Numbered from the stretch's first letter, positions 51,560 to 60,158 are shown. The stretch: 64,000 bases of DNA from Aldehydirespirator sp963667505 (GCA_963667505.2 OY763490.2:496001-560000); one strand, 5' to 3'. Notes: generated from the letters alone by a model not told the origin. Translations and numbers: made by a program.

Positions 51560-52297
51560 GCGCAGCATCGTCCCGAAGCCCGGGAACCGGTCGTCGATCC
51601 CCAGGGTGCGCAGGGCGTGCCAGCTGCAGATGGCGTTGATGGCCAGCACCGGCTTGTCCAGCCACCGCTCGGCCTCGTCGGCCACCCGCACCATCGACAG
51701 GTTCGTCCCGCACTGCACGATGGCGTCGATGTCGCCGCCGTCGAGGGCCCGCAGCTCGCGCGTCAGCCGCTCGGGGCCCACGTCGGCGATGGACGTGGCC
51801 GACTCGCAGCGCAGGCCCCGCACCCGCTTCACGTCGAAGCCGCAGTCGGTGAAGTAGCCGTGAACTTGCTCGTCGGCCACCTCCTGGTAGGGGGTGAGGC
51901 AGGCGATGGACGACACGCCGAGCCGTTCCAGCGCGGCGTTGCAGGCATCGGCGCCCGAGGTGATCTCCAAGTCGCCCGACAGGGGCCGCAGCCGGTCCTT
52001 GAAGTCCTCGTTGCCCTCCTTCCCGCCCCAGAACGTCTCCGCCGACATGCCCATCAGAACATGGTCGGGCTCGCAGGTCATCACGTCGCGCACCGCGGTC
52101 GGGATCGTGTCGCGGATCTTGTCCAAGAAGTACAGGAAGGCCTCGTTGGTGCTCAGGTCGGGAGCTTCCACCAGGAAGCGGGCGGCGTGGAAGGTGACGC
52201 CGGGCAGGGGCAGCGCGTTGCAGTCGTGCTCCACGACGGTGTTGGTGGAGGGGACGATCACCCCGATCTTGGCCCGGTAGCCGACGACGTCGGGCAT
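51551..52297 (-). CDS. Maleate isomerase/arylmalonate decarboxylase family protein
   Basis: 248 aa of the Asp/Glu racemase superfamily. VIVPSTNTVVEHD at the N terminus and IVQCGTNLS near residue 195 are family motifs; the latter carries a catalytic-type Cys. The first half reads LMGMSAETFWGG, where two-Cys members have their first Cys, so the one-Cys or Ser-containing subgroup is implied. Maleate isomerase (NicE) makes fumarate; alkylated maleates from pyrroles would be logical here. AGGAG ribosome-binding site; operator site 7 31 nt upstream. Confidence 0.8.
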   Translation of the reverse strand: MPDVVGYRAKIGVIVPSTNTVVEHDCNALPLPGVTFHAARFLVEAPDLSTNEAFLYFLDKIRDTIPTAVRDVMTCEPDHVLMGMSAETFWGGKEGNEDFKDRLRPLSGDLEITSGADACNAALERLGVSSIACLTPYQEVADEQVHGYFTDCGFDVKRVRGLRCESATSIADVGPERLTRELRALDGGDIDAIVQCGTNLSMVRVADEAERWLDKPVLAINAICSWHALRTLGIDDRFPGFGTMLREF

Positions 52298-52327
52298 CTT
52301 GATCTCCTGTCGGTCTGGCGGAACGAC

Positions 52328-52344
52328 GTTCCACGATGCGGAAC
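52328..52344. promoter_or_regulatory. IclR-type operator, site 7
   Basis: GTTCCA-CGATG-CGGAAC in the divergent gap between the isomerase (minus, 52297) and the HMG-CoA lyase-like gene (plus, 52538). One half-site base departs from consensus; a further CGGAAC half-site precedes it at 52319. Confidence 0.72.
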
Positions 52345-52537
52345 ACGCTAGCGCTGACCGCGGCGCCGATGCGCCCGCGGCCTGCTCGAGCGACGGCGCG
52401 GCAACCGTGCGTGATCGCGCCCTCTAGCTGACGCGGGGACGCAACCGCCGACGGGCCGTGGGACCGTGCCGGGCCTGGCCGGGCCCTGGCCGGTAGCATC
52501 GACGGTCGGACAAGCTGCCCGGCGGGGGTGAGGCATC

Positions 52538-53461
52538 GTGCAGATCGTGGACGTGGCTCCCCGGGACGGCCTGCAGAGCGACCCGGCCGTCGTGTCCACC
52601 GCCACCAAGGTCGAGCTGATCGCAAGGCTGGTGGCTGCGGGCGTCACCCGGCTGGAGGCGACCAGCTTCGTGAACCCCAAACGGGTTCCGCAGATGGCTG
52701 ACGCCGAGCAGCTCATGGCCGCGCTGCCCCGCCTCGAAGGTGTGAGCTATATCGGCCTGGTGATGAACCGCCGGGGGCTCGACCGGGCGCTCGCTGCCGG
52801 GGTGGACGAGATCAACGCGGTGGTGGTGTGCTCCGACACGTTCTGCGAGCGCAACCAGGGGACGACCACGTCGGAGGCTCTGGCCGTGTGGGCGGAACTG
52901 GCCGAGGAGGCGCACGCGGCCGGCGTCACGGCCGGGGTGACTCTGGCCGCCTCTTTCGGCTGCCCCTACGAGGGCGAGATGCCCGTGTCCCGCCTGGTCG
53001 ATGTGGCCGAGCGGGCGGCTGAGAGCGGCCCCGCGGAGATCGCGCTGGCCGACAGCATCGGCGTGGCGGTCCCTCCCGACGTGACCTCACGGGTGGCCGC
53101 GGTTCGCGAGGTCGTCGGCGACGGCGTCGCGCTGCGGGCCCACTTCCACAACACCCGCAACACCGGCTTCGCCAACGCGGTCGCCGCGGTCGACGCCGGC
53201 GTGACCGTGCTCGACTCCAGTCTCGGAGGCATCGGCGGATGTCCCTTCGCCCCGGCCGCGACGGGCAACATCGCCACCGAGGACCTCGCGTACCTGCTGG
53301 AGCGGATGGGAGTGGAGACCGGGTTGTCGCTGGAGGCGCTGTGCGAGTCGGCGCAGTGGCTGGAGGAGGCCTTGGAGCATCCAGTGCCCGGCCTGCTGTC
53401 CAAGGCCGGGGGCTTCCCCTCGGGGCCCGAGTCCGAGCCCGCGGCGCGTCCCGCCGGCTAG
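52538..53461 (+). CDS. HMG-CoA lyase-like enzyme
   Basis: 307 aa of the DRE-TIM metallolyase family. IVDVAPRDGLQSDPAVV carries the metal and catalytic Asp/Arg, ATSFVNPKRVPQMADAEQ follows, and GGCPFAPAATGNIATEDL holds the catalytic Cys of HMG-CoA lyase. It cleaves 3-hydroxy-3-methylglutaryl-CoA or a similar branched hydroxyacyl-CoA to acetyl-CoA plus a keto acid. GTG start behind GGGGGTGAGG. Divergent from the isomerase, sharing operator site 7, so probably part of the lower pathway. Confidence 0.88.
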   Translation: MQIVDVAPRDGLQSDPAVVSTATKVELIARLVAAGVTRLEATSFVNPKRVPQMADAEQLMAALPRLEGVSYIGLVMNRRGLDRALAAGVDEINAVVVCSDTFCERNQGTTTSEALAVWAELAEEAHAAGVTAGVTLAASFGCPYEGEMPVSRLVDVAERAAESGPAEIALADSIGVAVPPDVTSRVAAVREVVGDGVALRAHFHNTRNTGFANAVAAVDAGVTVLDSSLGGIGGCPFAPAATGNIATEDLAYLLERMGVETGLSLEALCESAQWLEEALEHPVPGLLSKAGGFPSGPESEPAARPAG

Positions 53462-53462
53462 C

Positions 53463-54809
53463 GTGCCGCCCGAACGCCGCAAGCCGGGCCGCGCCCCCAA
53501 AGGGGAACGCCGTAAGTCCAACGGCCCCCGCTCGGCGTCGTCGGCAGGCCCCGCAGGCCGCCGTCCGCCGCGGCGCGCTCCAGCCAAGCCGGGCGGTTCA
53601 AGCAGGGACGGTGCCGCGAAGAGTTCCGACAGGCCCGGTCCGGGTGGTTCCGGCAGGTCCCGTCCGGGTGGTTCTGGCGGGTCCGGTGCAGGTGGTTCTG
53701 GCAGCCCTGGAGGCGCGAAGGGTCCCGGCAGGCCCGGTGCAGGTGGTTCTGGCAGGTCCGATCGGGGTGGTCCCGGCAGGCCCGGTGCAGGTGGTTCTGG
53801 CAGGTCCGATCGGGGTGGTCCCGGCAGGCCCGGTGCAGGTGGTTCTGGCAGGTCCGATCGGGGTGGTCCCGGCAGGCCCGGTGCAGGTGGTTCTGGCAGG
53901 TCCGGAGCCGCGAGGCGTTCTGGCGGGGCCCGGCCGAGGTCGCGAAAGGAATTGGCACCGCAGGAGTGGGGGAGGATCGCCCGCAAGGGTGCGAGCAGCC
54001 TGGCCGACGGCGGCCAGCGGCCGTTCGACCGCGAGCCCCGGCCAAGCGACGGAGCCCCCGCGGCCAGCGCAGCCGATTCGGCCGCGACCGTGGCGATGGC
54101 CGATGCGAAGCCTGTGACTGCCGATCGGCCCAACCGCGCCGGCCCGCCGGCCCGCGATCGCTCGCGGCTTCCGGGACAGCCCCGACCGGCCCGTGATCCC
54201 CGCGTCGAGTTGGTGCGGGCGCTGGGCGAAGCTCAGGGCCGCCGCGCCGCGGGCCGCTTCGACGACGCGGCCCGCGCCTTCCGAGCGGAGCGATTCGAGG
54301 AAGCCCGCCGCACGCTGGCTCCGCTGGCACGCGACGCCTCCGACATCGCCGACATCCGCGAACTGTACGGGCTGAATCTGTACCGGATGGGCCGCTTCAA
54401 GGCGGCGGCCAGAGAACTCGAGGCGTTCCGGGAGCTGAGCGGCTCGGTGGAGCAGCATCCCGTGCTGGCCGACTGCCATCGGGCGATGGGCCGCTGGGCC
54501 GACGTGGAGGCGCTCTGGCAGGAGCTCGGCTCGGTGTCGCCGTCGGCCGAGCTGGTCACAGAGGGTCGAATAGTCCTGGCCGGCGCGACGGCCGACCGCG
54601 GCGACCTGGCCGGTGCCATACGCACCCTGGGCGACGGATGGAAGCTCCCGTCGAAACCGCGTCCGCACCACCTGCGCCGCGCCTACGCGCTGGCCGACCT
54701 GTACGAACGCGCCGGCCGCCCCCCTAGAGCCCGCCAACTGTTCGCCTGGGTCGAGTCCCACGCCCCCGACCTCGCCGACGTAACCGACCGAGTCCGCGCC
54801 CTCAGCTGA
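53463..54809 (+). CDS. TPR-like protein with a glycine/arginine-rich repetitive N terminus
   Basis: 448 aa, GTG start 1 nt after the lyase stop. Residues 1-155 are basic and disordered (GRPGAGGSGRSDRGGP repeats). Residues from about 245 form helical repeats with FDDAARAFRAERFEEARRTL, LYGLNLYRMGRFKAAARELE, and a further LADLYERAGRPPRARQLF, tetratricopeptide-like. The RG/GG-rich part may bind nucleic acid or phase-separate. No enzymatic motif. Similar TPR proteins with RGG-like N termini exist in actinobacteria but I cannot name a function. Confidence 0.8.
   Translation: MPPERRKPGRAPKGERRKSNGPRSASSAGPAGRRPPRRAPAKPGGSSRDGAAKSSDRPGPGGSGRSRPGGSGGSGAGGSGSPGGAKGPGRPGAGGSGRSDRGGPGRPGAGGSGRSDRGGPGRPGAGGSGRSDRGGPGRPGAGGSGRSGAARRSGGARPRSRKELAPQEWGRIARKGASSLADGGQRPFDREPRPSDGAPAASAADSAATVAMADAKPVTADRPNRAGPPARDRSRLPGQPRPARDPRVELVRALGEAQGRRAAGRFDDAARAFRAERFEEARRTLAPLARDASDIADIRELYGLNLYRMGRFKAAARELEAFRELSGSVEQHPVLADCHRAMGRWADVEALWQELGSVSPSAELVTEGRIVLAGATADRGDLAGAIRTLGDGWKLPSKPRPHHLRRAYALADLYERAGRPPRARQLFAWVESHAPDLADVTDRVRALS
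53727..53918 (+). repeat. Four 48-nt tandem repeats inside the TPR protein gene
   Basis: Units begin at 53727, 53775, 53823 and 53871 and are almost identical, encoding a 16-residue Gly/Arg/Ser/Asp repeat. Frame-neutral, so copy number can vary. Confidence 0.95.
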
Positions 54810-54956
54810 GTTCACGCGCTACGACAGGAGCGCAAGGTCAAGGGCGACATGGTTGAGACTCGACGAGCAATGCGCAGGCTCTGGCCGACAGCGACTGACT
54901 TCGTAGATCCATGTCGTCTAATTCATCTGTCAGTCAGAGGCTGTCGCAGGGGTGCG

Positions 54957-54962
54957 TAGACT
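54957..54962 (+). promoter_or_regulatory. -10 box of the defence-like cassette, predicted leaderless
   Basis: TAGACT lies 6 nt before the methyltransferase ATG, with no Shine-Dalgarno sequence, so transcription should begin at or beside the ATG. The -35 is weak. Confidence 0.45.
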
Positions 54963-54968
54963 GTTGGG

Positions 54969-56243
54969 ATGAACGGCGAGGTCGACGCCTCGGAAACCGC
55001 GCTAGGCGAGTTCGTCACGGTATTCGATCAGGCCTGCGACTCGGCCCTGAGCGGAACGAGCCCCGCAGGAGTTCTTCTTTCCGATGTCCTCAACGGCCAG
55101 GCTGGTGCCGAGATCCGCCGCCTCGTTCCTCTGCACGATCAGAGGCGTCTAGGTGCCTTCTTCACATCGCACGAACTTGCCGACGAACTAGTCGATCCGC
55201 TGCGCTCGGCCCGAGGTCGGGTGACCGTCGCCGACCCGTGTTGCGGCGCAGGGGACCTGTTGCTCGCGGCTGCGCGTGCTCTGGAAGGACCGGTGCGCCG
55301 AGGAGGAGCCGCCGCGAGCTTCGTCGGCATCGACATAGTGGAAGAGTTCACGCGTGTGGCCCGCATACGATTCGCGCTGCTCGCTCACACACTCGGTCTG
55401 GATATGGCCGGCCACTTCACGGCTGGTGACGGGCTGGCCGCGTCGGATGTCGGCGACGCGACGCACATCCTCCTGAACCCTCCCTTCACGGCGGTTCCGA
55501 GTGACGAGCACTGCGAGTGGGCGCAGGGCAAGGTCAATGGCGCAGCCCACTTTCTTGCTCGAGTCGTAGTGCGGCTCAGACCGGGGACAGAGGTCTTGGC
55601 CATACTGCCCGACGTGCTCCGCAGCGGCTCCCGCTACCGCCGGTGGCGAGCCTTCATTGCCGAGTACTTGGACTTCGACACGCCCGAGCCGAAGGGCCGG
55701 TTCGACCCATGGACGGATGTCGACGTGTTCATTCTCCGCGGCCGCACGCGGCGCACGAGCCAGGGCGTTCAACGGAGCCCCTGGGTGCTCGGGAAGGCGG
55801 GGCCGACAGTGGGCGGGAGGTTCGCCGTCTCGGTCGGCCCGCTGGTCGACTATCGGTCGCCGCTCGATGGCCCGCTTGCGCCGTACTTGGTGGCCAAGGA
55901 CTTCCCGACGTGGGGCGAGATCGCTCGCGTCGGGCGGGCCCGCCGGTTTGCCGGCCGCCTGCACACGGGGCCGATGGTGGTGATTCCGAGGACGTCCCGG
56001 CCCGGCGATCCGCATCGGGCCCGCGCCGCAGTGGTGACCGATCCTCGCGGAATCGCCGTCGAGAACCACCTTCTTGTTGCCAGACCGCGACACGGGGGTC
56101 TAGCCGAGTGCCGAAGGCTGCTGCGCCGACTGCAGTCTCAGGAAGTGAACGACTGGCTCGACCGGGCCATCAGGTGCCGTCATCTCACGGTGGGCGCGGT
56201 GGCGTCGATACCGTGGGCCGACTCCGAAGGGTCCTGCTGCTGA
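54969..56243 (+). CDS. N6-adenine DNA methyltransferase-like protein
   Basis: 424 aa. After an N-terminal helical part, LGAFFTSHELADELVDPL leads into the SAM-binding motif I (VADPCCGAGDLLLAAARAL). The catalytic motif IV is LLNPPF, the NPPF type of adenine-N6 methylases of the type I/IIG lineage. A C-terminal region of about 200 aa probably recognises the target. No nuclease motif is seen. It overlaps the next gene (TGATG), so the cassette is one operon. It may mark self DNA or act as part of a non-nuclease system. Confidence 0.82.
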   Translation: MNGEVDASETALGEFVTVFDQACDSALSGTSPAGVLLSDVLNGQAGAEIRRLVPLHDQRRLGAFFTSHELADELVDPLRSARGRVTVADPCCGAGDLLLAAARALEGPVRRGGAAASFVGIDIVEEFTRVARIRFALLAHTLGLDMAGHFTAGDGLAASDVGDATHILLNPPFTAVPSDEHCEWAQGKVNGAAHFLARVVVRLRPGTEVLAILPDVLRSGSRYRRWRAFIAEYLDFDTPEPKGRFDPWTDVDVFILRGRTRRTSQGVQRSPWVLGKAGPTVGGRFAVSVGPLVDYRSPLDGPLAPYLVAKDFPTWGEIARVGRARRFAGRLHTGPMVVIPRTSRPGDPHRARAAVVTDPRGIAVENHLLVARPRHGGLAECRRLLRRLQSQEVNDWLDRAIRCRHLTVGAVASIPWADSEGSCC

Positions 56244-58300
56244 TGGCCACGTTCCGCTTCGCGCCCGACATCTTGCGCCGACTCGGCGAGGAGCTCAATC
56301 CGTCGCTCGAGCACAGCGTCATCGAACTGGTGAAGAACTCCCGAGACGCCGACGCCCGCGAGTGTCGCGTCCGCCTGGTGGATGTGACCGAGCCCGGTGG
56401 TTCCATCCATGTGAGCGACGACGGCGACGGAATGACCGCCGACGAACTCGTGGAGGGCTTCCTACTGCTCGGCCGCTCTTCGAAGGTAGGCCGCGGCAAG
56501 ACGCCTGGCGGTCGGGTGCTGGCGGGCAGCAAGGGGCTTGGCAGGCTCGCGGCCCTGCGAGCCGGCGAGCGCGCCTTGATCCGGACAAGGCCGCGGTCGG
56601 AGCCCGGATTGGAGCATCGAATCGTGCTCGACTGGGCGGACTTCGACGATGTGGACGCAGTCGAGGACGTCGACATCGATATCTCGACGCAGAACCGCAA
56701 GCCCGGTAAGCGCGACGGCACCGACATAAGGATCCGGGGGCTTTCAGGCCGCCTCGGCCGACGGGAGGTCAAGCGTCTGGCCCGGGCACTGCTCCTTCTC
56801 GCGGACCCCTTCGGCGACGATCCGTCGGACTTCCGCACGAGGCTCGCATCGCAGGAGTTCGAGGACCTCGAAGCGCTCGTGCGAAAGAAGTACTTCGACG
56901 CTGCCGAGTACAGGCTCGAAGCGCAGGTGGGCGACGACGGGCTCTCGGAGGCGAGGGTCCTGGACTGGCGGGGGCAGACACTGTATGAGACCGGTCATGC
57001 CGGGCTGCGCAGGGACGGCCGCCCATACCGCTGTCCGCCGGCTTGCTTCGAACTCTGGGCCTTCATTCTCAATAAGCAGACTTTCGAGAGCAGGAATGCG
57101 ACGTTGGGTGAGGTCAGGGAGTGGCTTGCCGAGTTCGGCGGCGTGATGCTCTACGTGAACGGTATCCGCGTCCCGCCGTACGGCGATCCGGGTAACGACT
57201 GGCTCGATTTGAACCTAAGGCGCGCCCGAAGTCCTGAAGAGCGCCCCAGCACAAACACCTCGATCGGTCGACTACGAGTCGACGACGATGGCGGAGCGTT
57301 CATCGAGAAGACGGACCGTTCCGGGGTGATCGAGAGTTCGGCCTTCGCCGACCTGCGCCAGATGGCTATCGACGCGCTCGAGTGGATGGCCCGTGAACGC
57401 CTTAGATCACGCGAGGCGCAGCGCCAGCGGCGGCGCGTCAGCGCCGCGCCCAAAGAGCGACAACTGCGAAACAGGGTCGAGGAGCGACTTAGCCGACTTG
57501 CTGAGGAGACTCCGGCCGTGGCGGAGGCTAGAACCCTCTTCGAGACCTATGCAGAGGCTCAGGAACGCTCGCAACAAGACATGCAAGAAGAGGTTCAACT
57601 GTACCGAACTTTGAGCACTGCGGGTATTGCCTCTGCGACTTTCGCACATGAGTATGCGGGAGGGCCGCTCAAGGTCATCAGGCGGTCTGTGGGCCTTCTC
57701 CGTCGCGGCCTCAAGGATCGTCTCAGTCCCGTTCCTCGGGATGTTGCCGAGCCCATTGGGATGATCGAGTCGAGCACCGCTACGCTCAGCACGTTCACGG
57801 AGGGTACACTGAGCCTCGTCGATCGTGACAAGCGGCGGGTGGGCCGGATCGAGTTGCACAAGGCAATCTGCCAGGTGGTCGACACATACACGCCCTTCGT
57901 GAAGGAGCGTAACGCGGATTTGCAGCTGGAACTCTGCGACGCGAATCCCTACCTGCGAAGCTCCGAGGCCGCGATCGAATCGATTGTCGTGAACCTGCTG
58001 ACCAACGCACTCAATGCCGTGTCCGAATCGGCGGAACCGTCCCGCACTATCCGGTTGGAATCGCAAGCATCCGATCATCTGCTGGTATTGACAGTATTGG
58101 ACAACGGACCTGGCATCCAGCACTTCTCGACCGAAGACATATGGTTGCCTGGCGTGACTTCCAGGCCTGGTGGTTCTGGCCTAGGCTTAACTATCGTCAA
58201 GGACACGGTTATCGATCTCGGCGGAACTGTGAACGCGACCGCTAACGGTCCCCTCGGCGGTGCATCTCTAGAGATCACCCTTCCAATACTGGGGAGGTAA
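56243..58300 (+). CDS. Large GHKL protein: Hsp90-like ATPase domain plus histidine kinase
   Basis: 685 aa from the ATG overlapping the methyltransferase stop (the frame is open far upstream, ignored). The N-terminal half is a GHKL ATPase with EHSVIELVKNSRDADA (N-box), HVSDDGDGMT (G1) and GSKGLGRLAALRAG (G2). A helical middle (about 390-470) leads to a second module: FAHEYAGGPLKVIRRS (H-box-like, with His), ESIVVNLLTNALNAV (N-box), VLDNGPGIQ and GGSGLGLTIVKD. So it may sense a DNA or nucleotide signal and phosphorylate the next protein. Confidence 0.85.
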   Translation: MATFRFAPDILRRLGEELNPSLEHSVIELVKNSRDADARECRVRLVDVTEPGGSIHVSDDGDGMTADELVEGFLLLGRSSKVGRGKTPGGRVLAGSKGLGRLAALRAGERALIRTRPRSEPGLEHRIVLDWADFDDVDAVEDVDIDISTQNRKPGKRDGTDIRIRGLSGRLGRREVKRLARALLLLADPFGDDPSDFRTRLASQEFEDLEALVRKKYFDAAEYRLEAQVGDDGLSEARVLDWRGQTLYETGHAGLRRDGRPYRCPPACFELWAFILNKQTFESRNATLGEVREWLAEFGGVMLYVNGIRVPPYGDPGNDWLDLNLRRARSPEERPSTNTSIGRLRVDDDGGAFIEKTDRSGVIESSAFADLRQMAIDALEWMARERLRSREAQRQRRRVSAAPKERQLRNRVEERLSRLAEETPAVAEARTLFETYAEAQERSQQDMQEEVQLYRTLSTAGIASATFAHEYAGGPLKVIRRSVGLLRRGLKDRLSPVPRDVAEPIGMIESSTATLSTFTEGTLSLVDRDKRRVGRIELHKAICQVVDTYTPFVKERNADLQLELCDANPYLRSSEAAIESIVVNLLTNALNAVSESAEPSRTIRLESQASDHLLVLTVLDNGPGIQHFSTEDIWLPGVTSRPGGSGLGLTIVKDTVIDLGGTVNATANGPLGGASLEITLPILGR

Positions 58301-58305
58301 GGCAT

Positions 58306-58974
58306 ATGCTCGAAGCACACGGTCGCATCATCGAGACGGTAGCCATCGTCGATGACGATCCGACAAGCCGAGACAGCCTCGCAATGTGCGTCGATGCCTC
58401 GCCGGTGAACTCGTTCCCTGTTGAGGGTCCTTTGGGCGAACTCGACGCCGCTTACGAGTTGATCGACTCGGCGGCGCAAGGATGCATATGCGATCATCAA
58501 TTGCAGGCGAAGGGTCCGTATGCGGGCTTTTCCGGCGCAGAGTTGGCAGCATGGAACAACCAGCGCGACCTGCCTTCGATCCTCTGCACCCAGTATTTGG
58601 GCAGCGACAGTCAGATGCTGGTTATACGAGGATACCTGAAAGATCTGCCGGTACTACGCAAGCCGGATCAATTGGTAGATTCTCGCAGCATCATGGATGC
58701 CTTCGAGGCTTGTGTATCTGAATTGAGCGGTACGTTCAAGCCCGAGAGACGCTCCTGGAGAACACAGGTCGTAGTCGAAGGAGTCGATCCGAAGGACCGG
58801 ACTGTCTCCGTCTCTGTTCCAGCTTGGCAGGTGGATGACTCGATTCGAGTCCGCATTGAGGATGTCCCCGTGGACCTGCAGAAGGAACTGAAGATCGGTT
58901 ATCGGAGGTTCGTCCGAGCAAATCTCGGTACTACACAGTCAGAACTTCTATACATCGACTGGCAGACTGGATGA
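58306..58974 (+). CDS. Receiver-domain protein of unknown output
   Basis: 222 aa. The N-terminal half is a receiver domain: TVAIVDDDPTSRDS (acidic pair), ICDHQLQAK (phospho-acceptor Asp), PSILCTQYLG and VLRKPDQL (Lys). The C-terminal half is unrecognised and not a standard DNA-binding output. It starts 5 nt after the kinase gene, so it is the obvious phosphoryl-acceptor partner, and it overlaps the next gene (ATGA). Clearly lower GC than the neighbouring chromosome. Confidence 0.8.
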   Translation: MLEAHGRIIETVAIVDDDPTSRDSLAMCVDASPVNSFPVEGPLGELDAAYELIDSAAQGCICDHQLQAKGPYAGFSGAELAAWNNQRDLPSILCTQYLGSDSQMLVIRGYLKDLPVLRKPDQLVDSRSIMDAFEACVSELSGTFKPERRSWRTQVVVEGVDPKDRTVSVSVPAWQVDDSIRVRIEDVPVDLQKELKIGYRRFVRANLGTTQSELLYIDWQTG

Positions 58975-59942
58975 CAAAGATCGTCATCCTAGACGTAGGC
59001 CATGGCAACTGCGCTGTAGTCCATGAGGGTGAGAGATGCATCGTAATAGATGCAGGCCCCGGCACAGCGCTGCTTGAGTTCATCCTTGAGAACGATATCA
59101 AGGTGGTGGAGGAGGTTCTGATATCTCATGCCGACGCTGATCACCTCAAGGGAGTATTGACGCTACTCGATCAGGACGATATCGATATTCGGTGCGTAAG
59201 GTTAAATAGCGATGCCGCAAAGGACTCTCGACAGTGGCATGGCGTTCTATATTCGCTACAGGATAGAGAGCGCAACGGTGAGATCGCTTTCGAGGTGCAG
59301 CTCGTCGAGGGTCTACTTTTTCGGTTCCACGATAGCGATGTAGAAGTACTAGCCCCCGGCAGATACTTGGCAGCTATTGGTCCAGGCAGCCGAGACTCCG
59401 ATGGGTATCACATAACAACGAATACCATTAGCGCGATCGTAAGGGTGAAGACACCTGATCGATCTGTGCTGTTCACCGGAGACATCGATCAGATAGGCCT
59501 GCAGCACGTCTTGGCATCCGACCAGGACATGTCCGCCGATGTTCTCGTGTTTCCACACCATGGTGGCAATGTCGGTGCTTCAGCTACTGCAGCTGGCAAC
59601 CGCCGGTTCGCTGAACAGCTCCTCTTAGCTGTGACGCCTGAGGTAGTGGTGTTCTCCATTTCGCGTGAGAAGTATTCTAATCCGCGCCCTGAGATCATCG
59701 AAGCGGTGAAGTCAGTTCCACATCGGAAGGTCATGTGTACGCAGATGTCGCGTCACTGTCTCGATAAGTCCCCCAACGAGACCAGACACTTGGCCGACGT
59801 ATTCGCTGACGGCAAGAGTTCCGGTCATTGCTGCGCCGGTAGTATCGTCATGTCCGGTGCGGTATTCCAGCCGTCGATCATCTTGCATGCACAGTTCGTG
59901 CGCACGAAGGCACCTCGCGCGCTCTGTAGACCTCTCATCTGA
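58971..59942 (+). CDS. Metallo-beta-lactamase-fold hydrolase, ComEC-like
   Basis: 323 aa. VILDVGHGNCAVVHEGER, VLISHADADHLKGVL (metal-binding HxDxDH variant), SVLFTGDIDQIG and VLVFPHHGGNVGASA match the ComEC/Rec2-type MBL hydrolases, which cut DNA or a nucleotide messenger. Last gene of the cassette, overlapping the receiver gene by ATGA. It could be the effector triggered by the kinase-receiver pair. Lower GC than flanking chromosome, which suggests transfer. Confidence 0.82.
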   Translation: MTKIVILDVGHGNCAVVHEGERCIVIDAGPGTALLEFILENDIKVVEEVLISHADADHLKGVLTLLDQDDIDIRCVRLNSDAAKDSRQWHGVLYSLQDRERNGEIAFEVQLVEGLLFRFHDSDVEVLAPGRYLAAIGPGSRDSDGYHITTNTISAIVRVKTPDRSVLFTGDIDQIGLQHVLASDQDMSADVLVFPHHGGNVGASATAAGNRRFAEQLLLAVTPEVVVFSISREKYSNPRPEIIEAVKSVPHRKVMCTQMSRHCLDKSPNETRHLADVFADGKSSGHCCAGSIVMSGAVFQPSIILHAQFVRTKAPRALCRPLI

Positions 59943-59969
59943 CACGCGACCTACTGACGAATGGAAGCG

Positions 59970-60090
59970 CATACGGCCATCTCAGAGCAACCATCCAGCC
60001 CAAGCAGCCGCACAAGAGGCCATACGGCCATCTCAGAGCAACCAGCTGGCCCAAGCAACCGCATGGCAGCGCATACGGCTATCTCAGGAT
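59970..60090. repeat. 51-nt direct repeat, two full copies and a partial third
   Basis: Units start at 59970, 60021 and 60072, each with CATACGGCCATCTCAGAGCA or a close variant (the third ends after about 19 nt). No hairpin or spacers as in CRISPR. It lies at the downstream edge of the defence-like cassette, possibly a recombination scar. Confidence 0.85.
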
Positions 60091-60099
60091 TAGCCAGCC

Positions 60100-60158
60100 A
60101 AATCGACGATCGGATGGCGGGACACGACGCTTGTGTCCACGACGACGTAGCTCGCAGC
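60100..60158 (-). pseudogene. Stump of a PIN-domain (VapC-like) toxin
   Basis: On the minus strand, just after the antitoxin-like gene, one frame reads SYVVVDTSVVSRHPIVDLAG and then stops. YVVVDTSVVS matches the start of PIN nucleases (the first catalytic Asp). The rest of the domain is missing, ending at the 51-nt repeats. The frame overlaps the antitoxin stop. Short, so only tentative. Confidence 0.4.

Noticed and set aside
55517..56242. The long frame upstream of the GHKL gene as an extra N-terminal domain
   Set aside because: It is a shadow of the methyltransferase gene in another frame; the ATG at 56243 overlaps the methyltransferase stop and gives a proper start.
54957..59942. Assigning the cassette to Detocs or a known type I restriction system
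   Set aside because: No DtcC-type effector, no HsdR or HsdS and no nuclease with a restriction fold are visible; the gene set is different.
59970..60090. CRISPR array from the 51-nt repeats
   Set aside because: Repeats are directly contiguous with no unique spacers between them, one copy is partial, and there are no cas genes.
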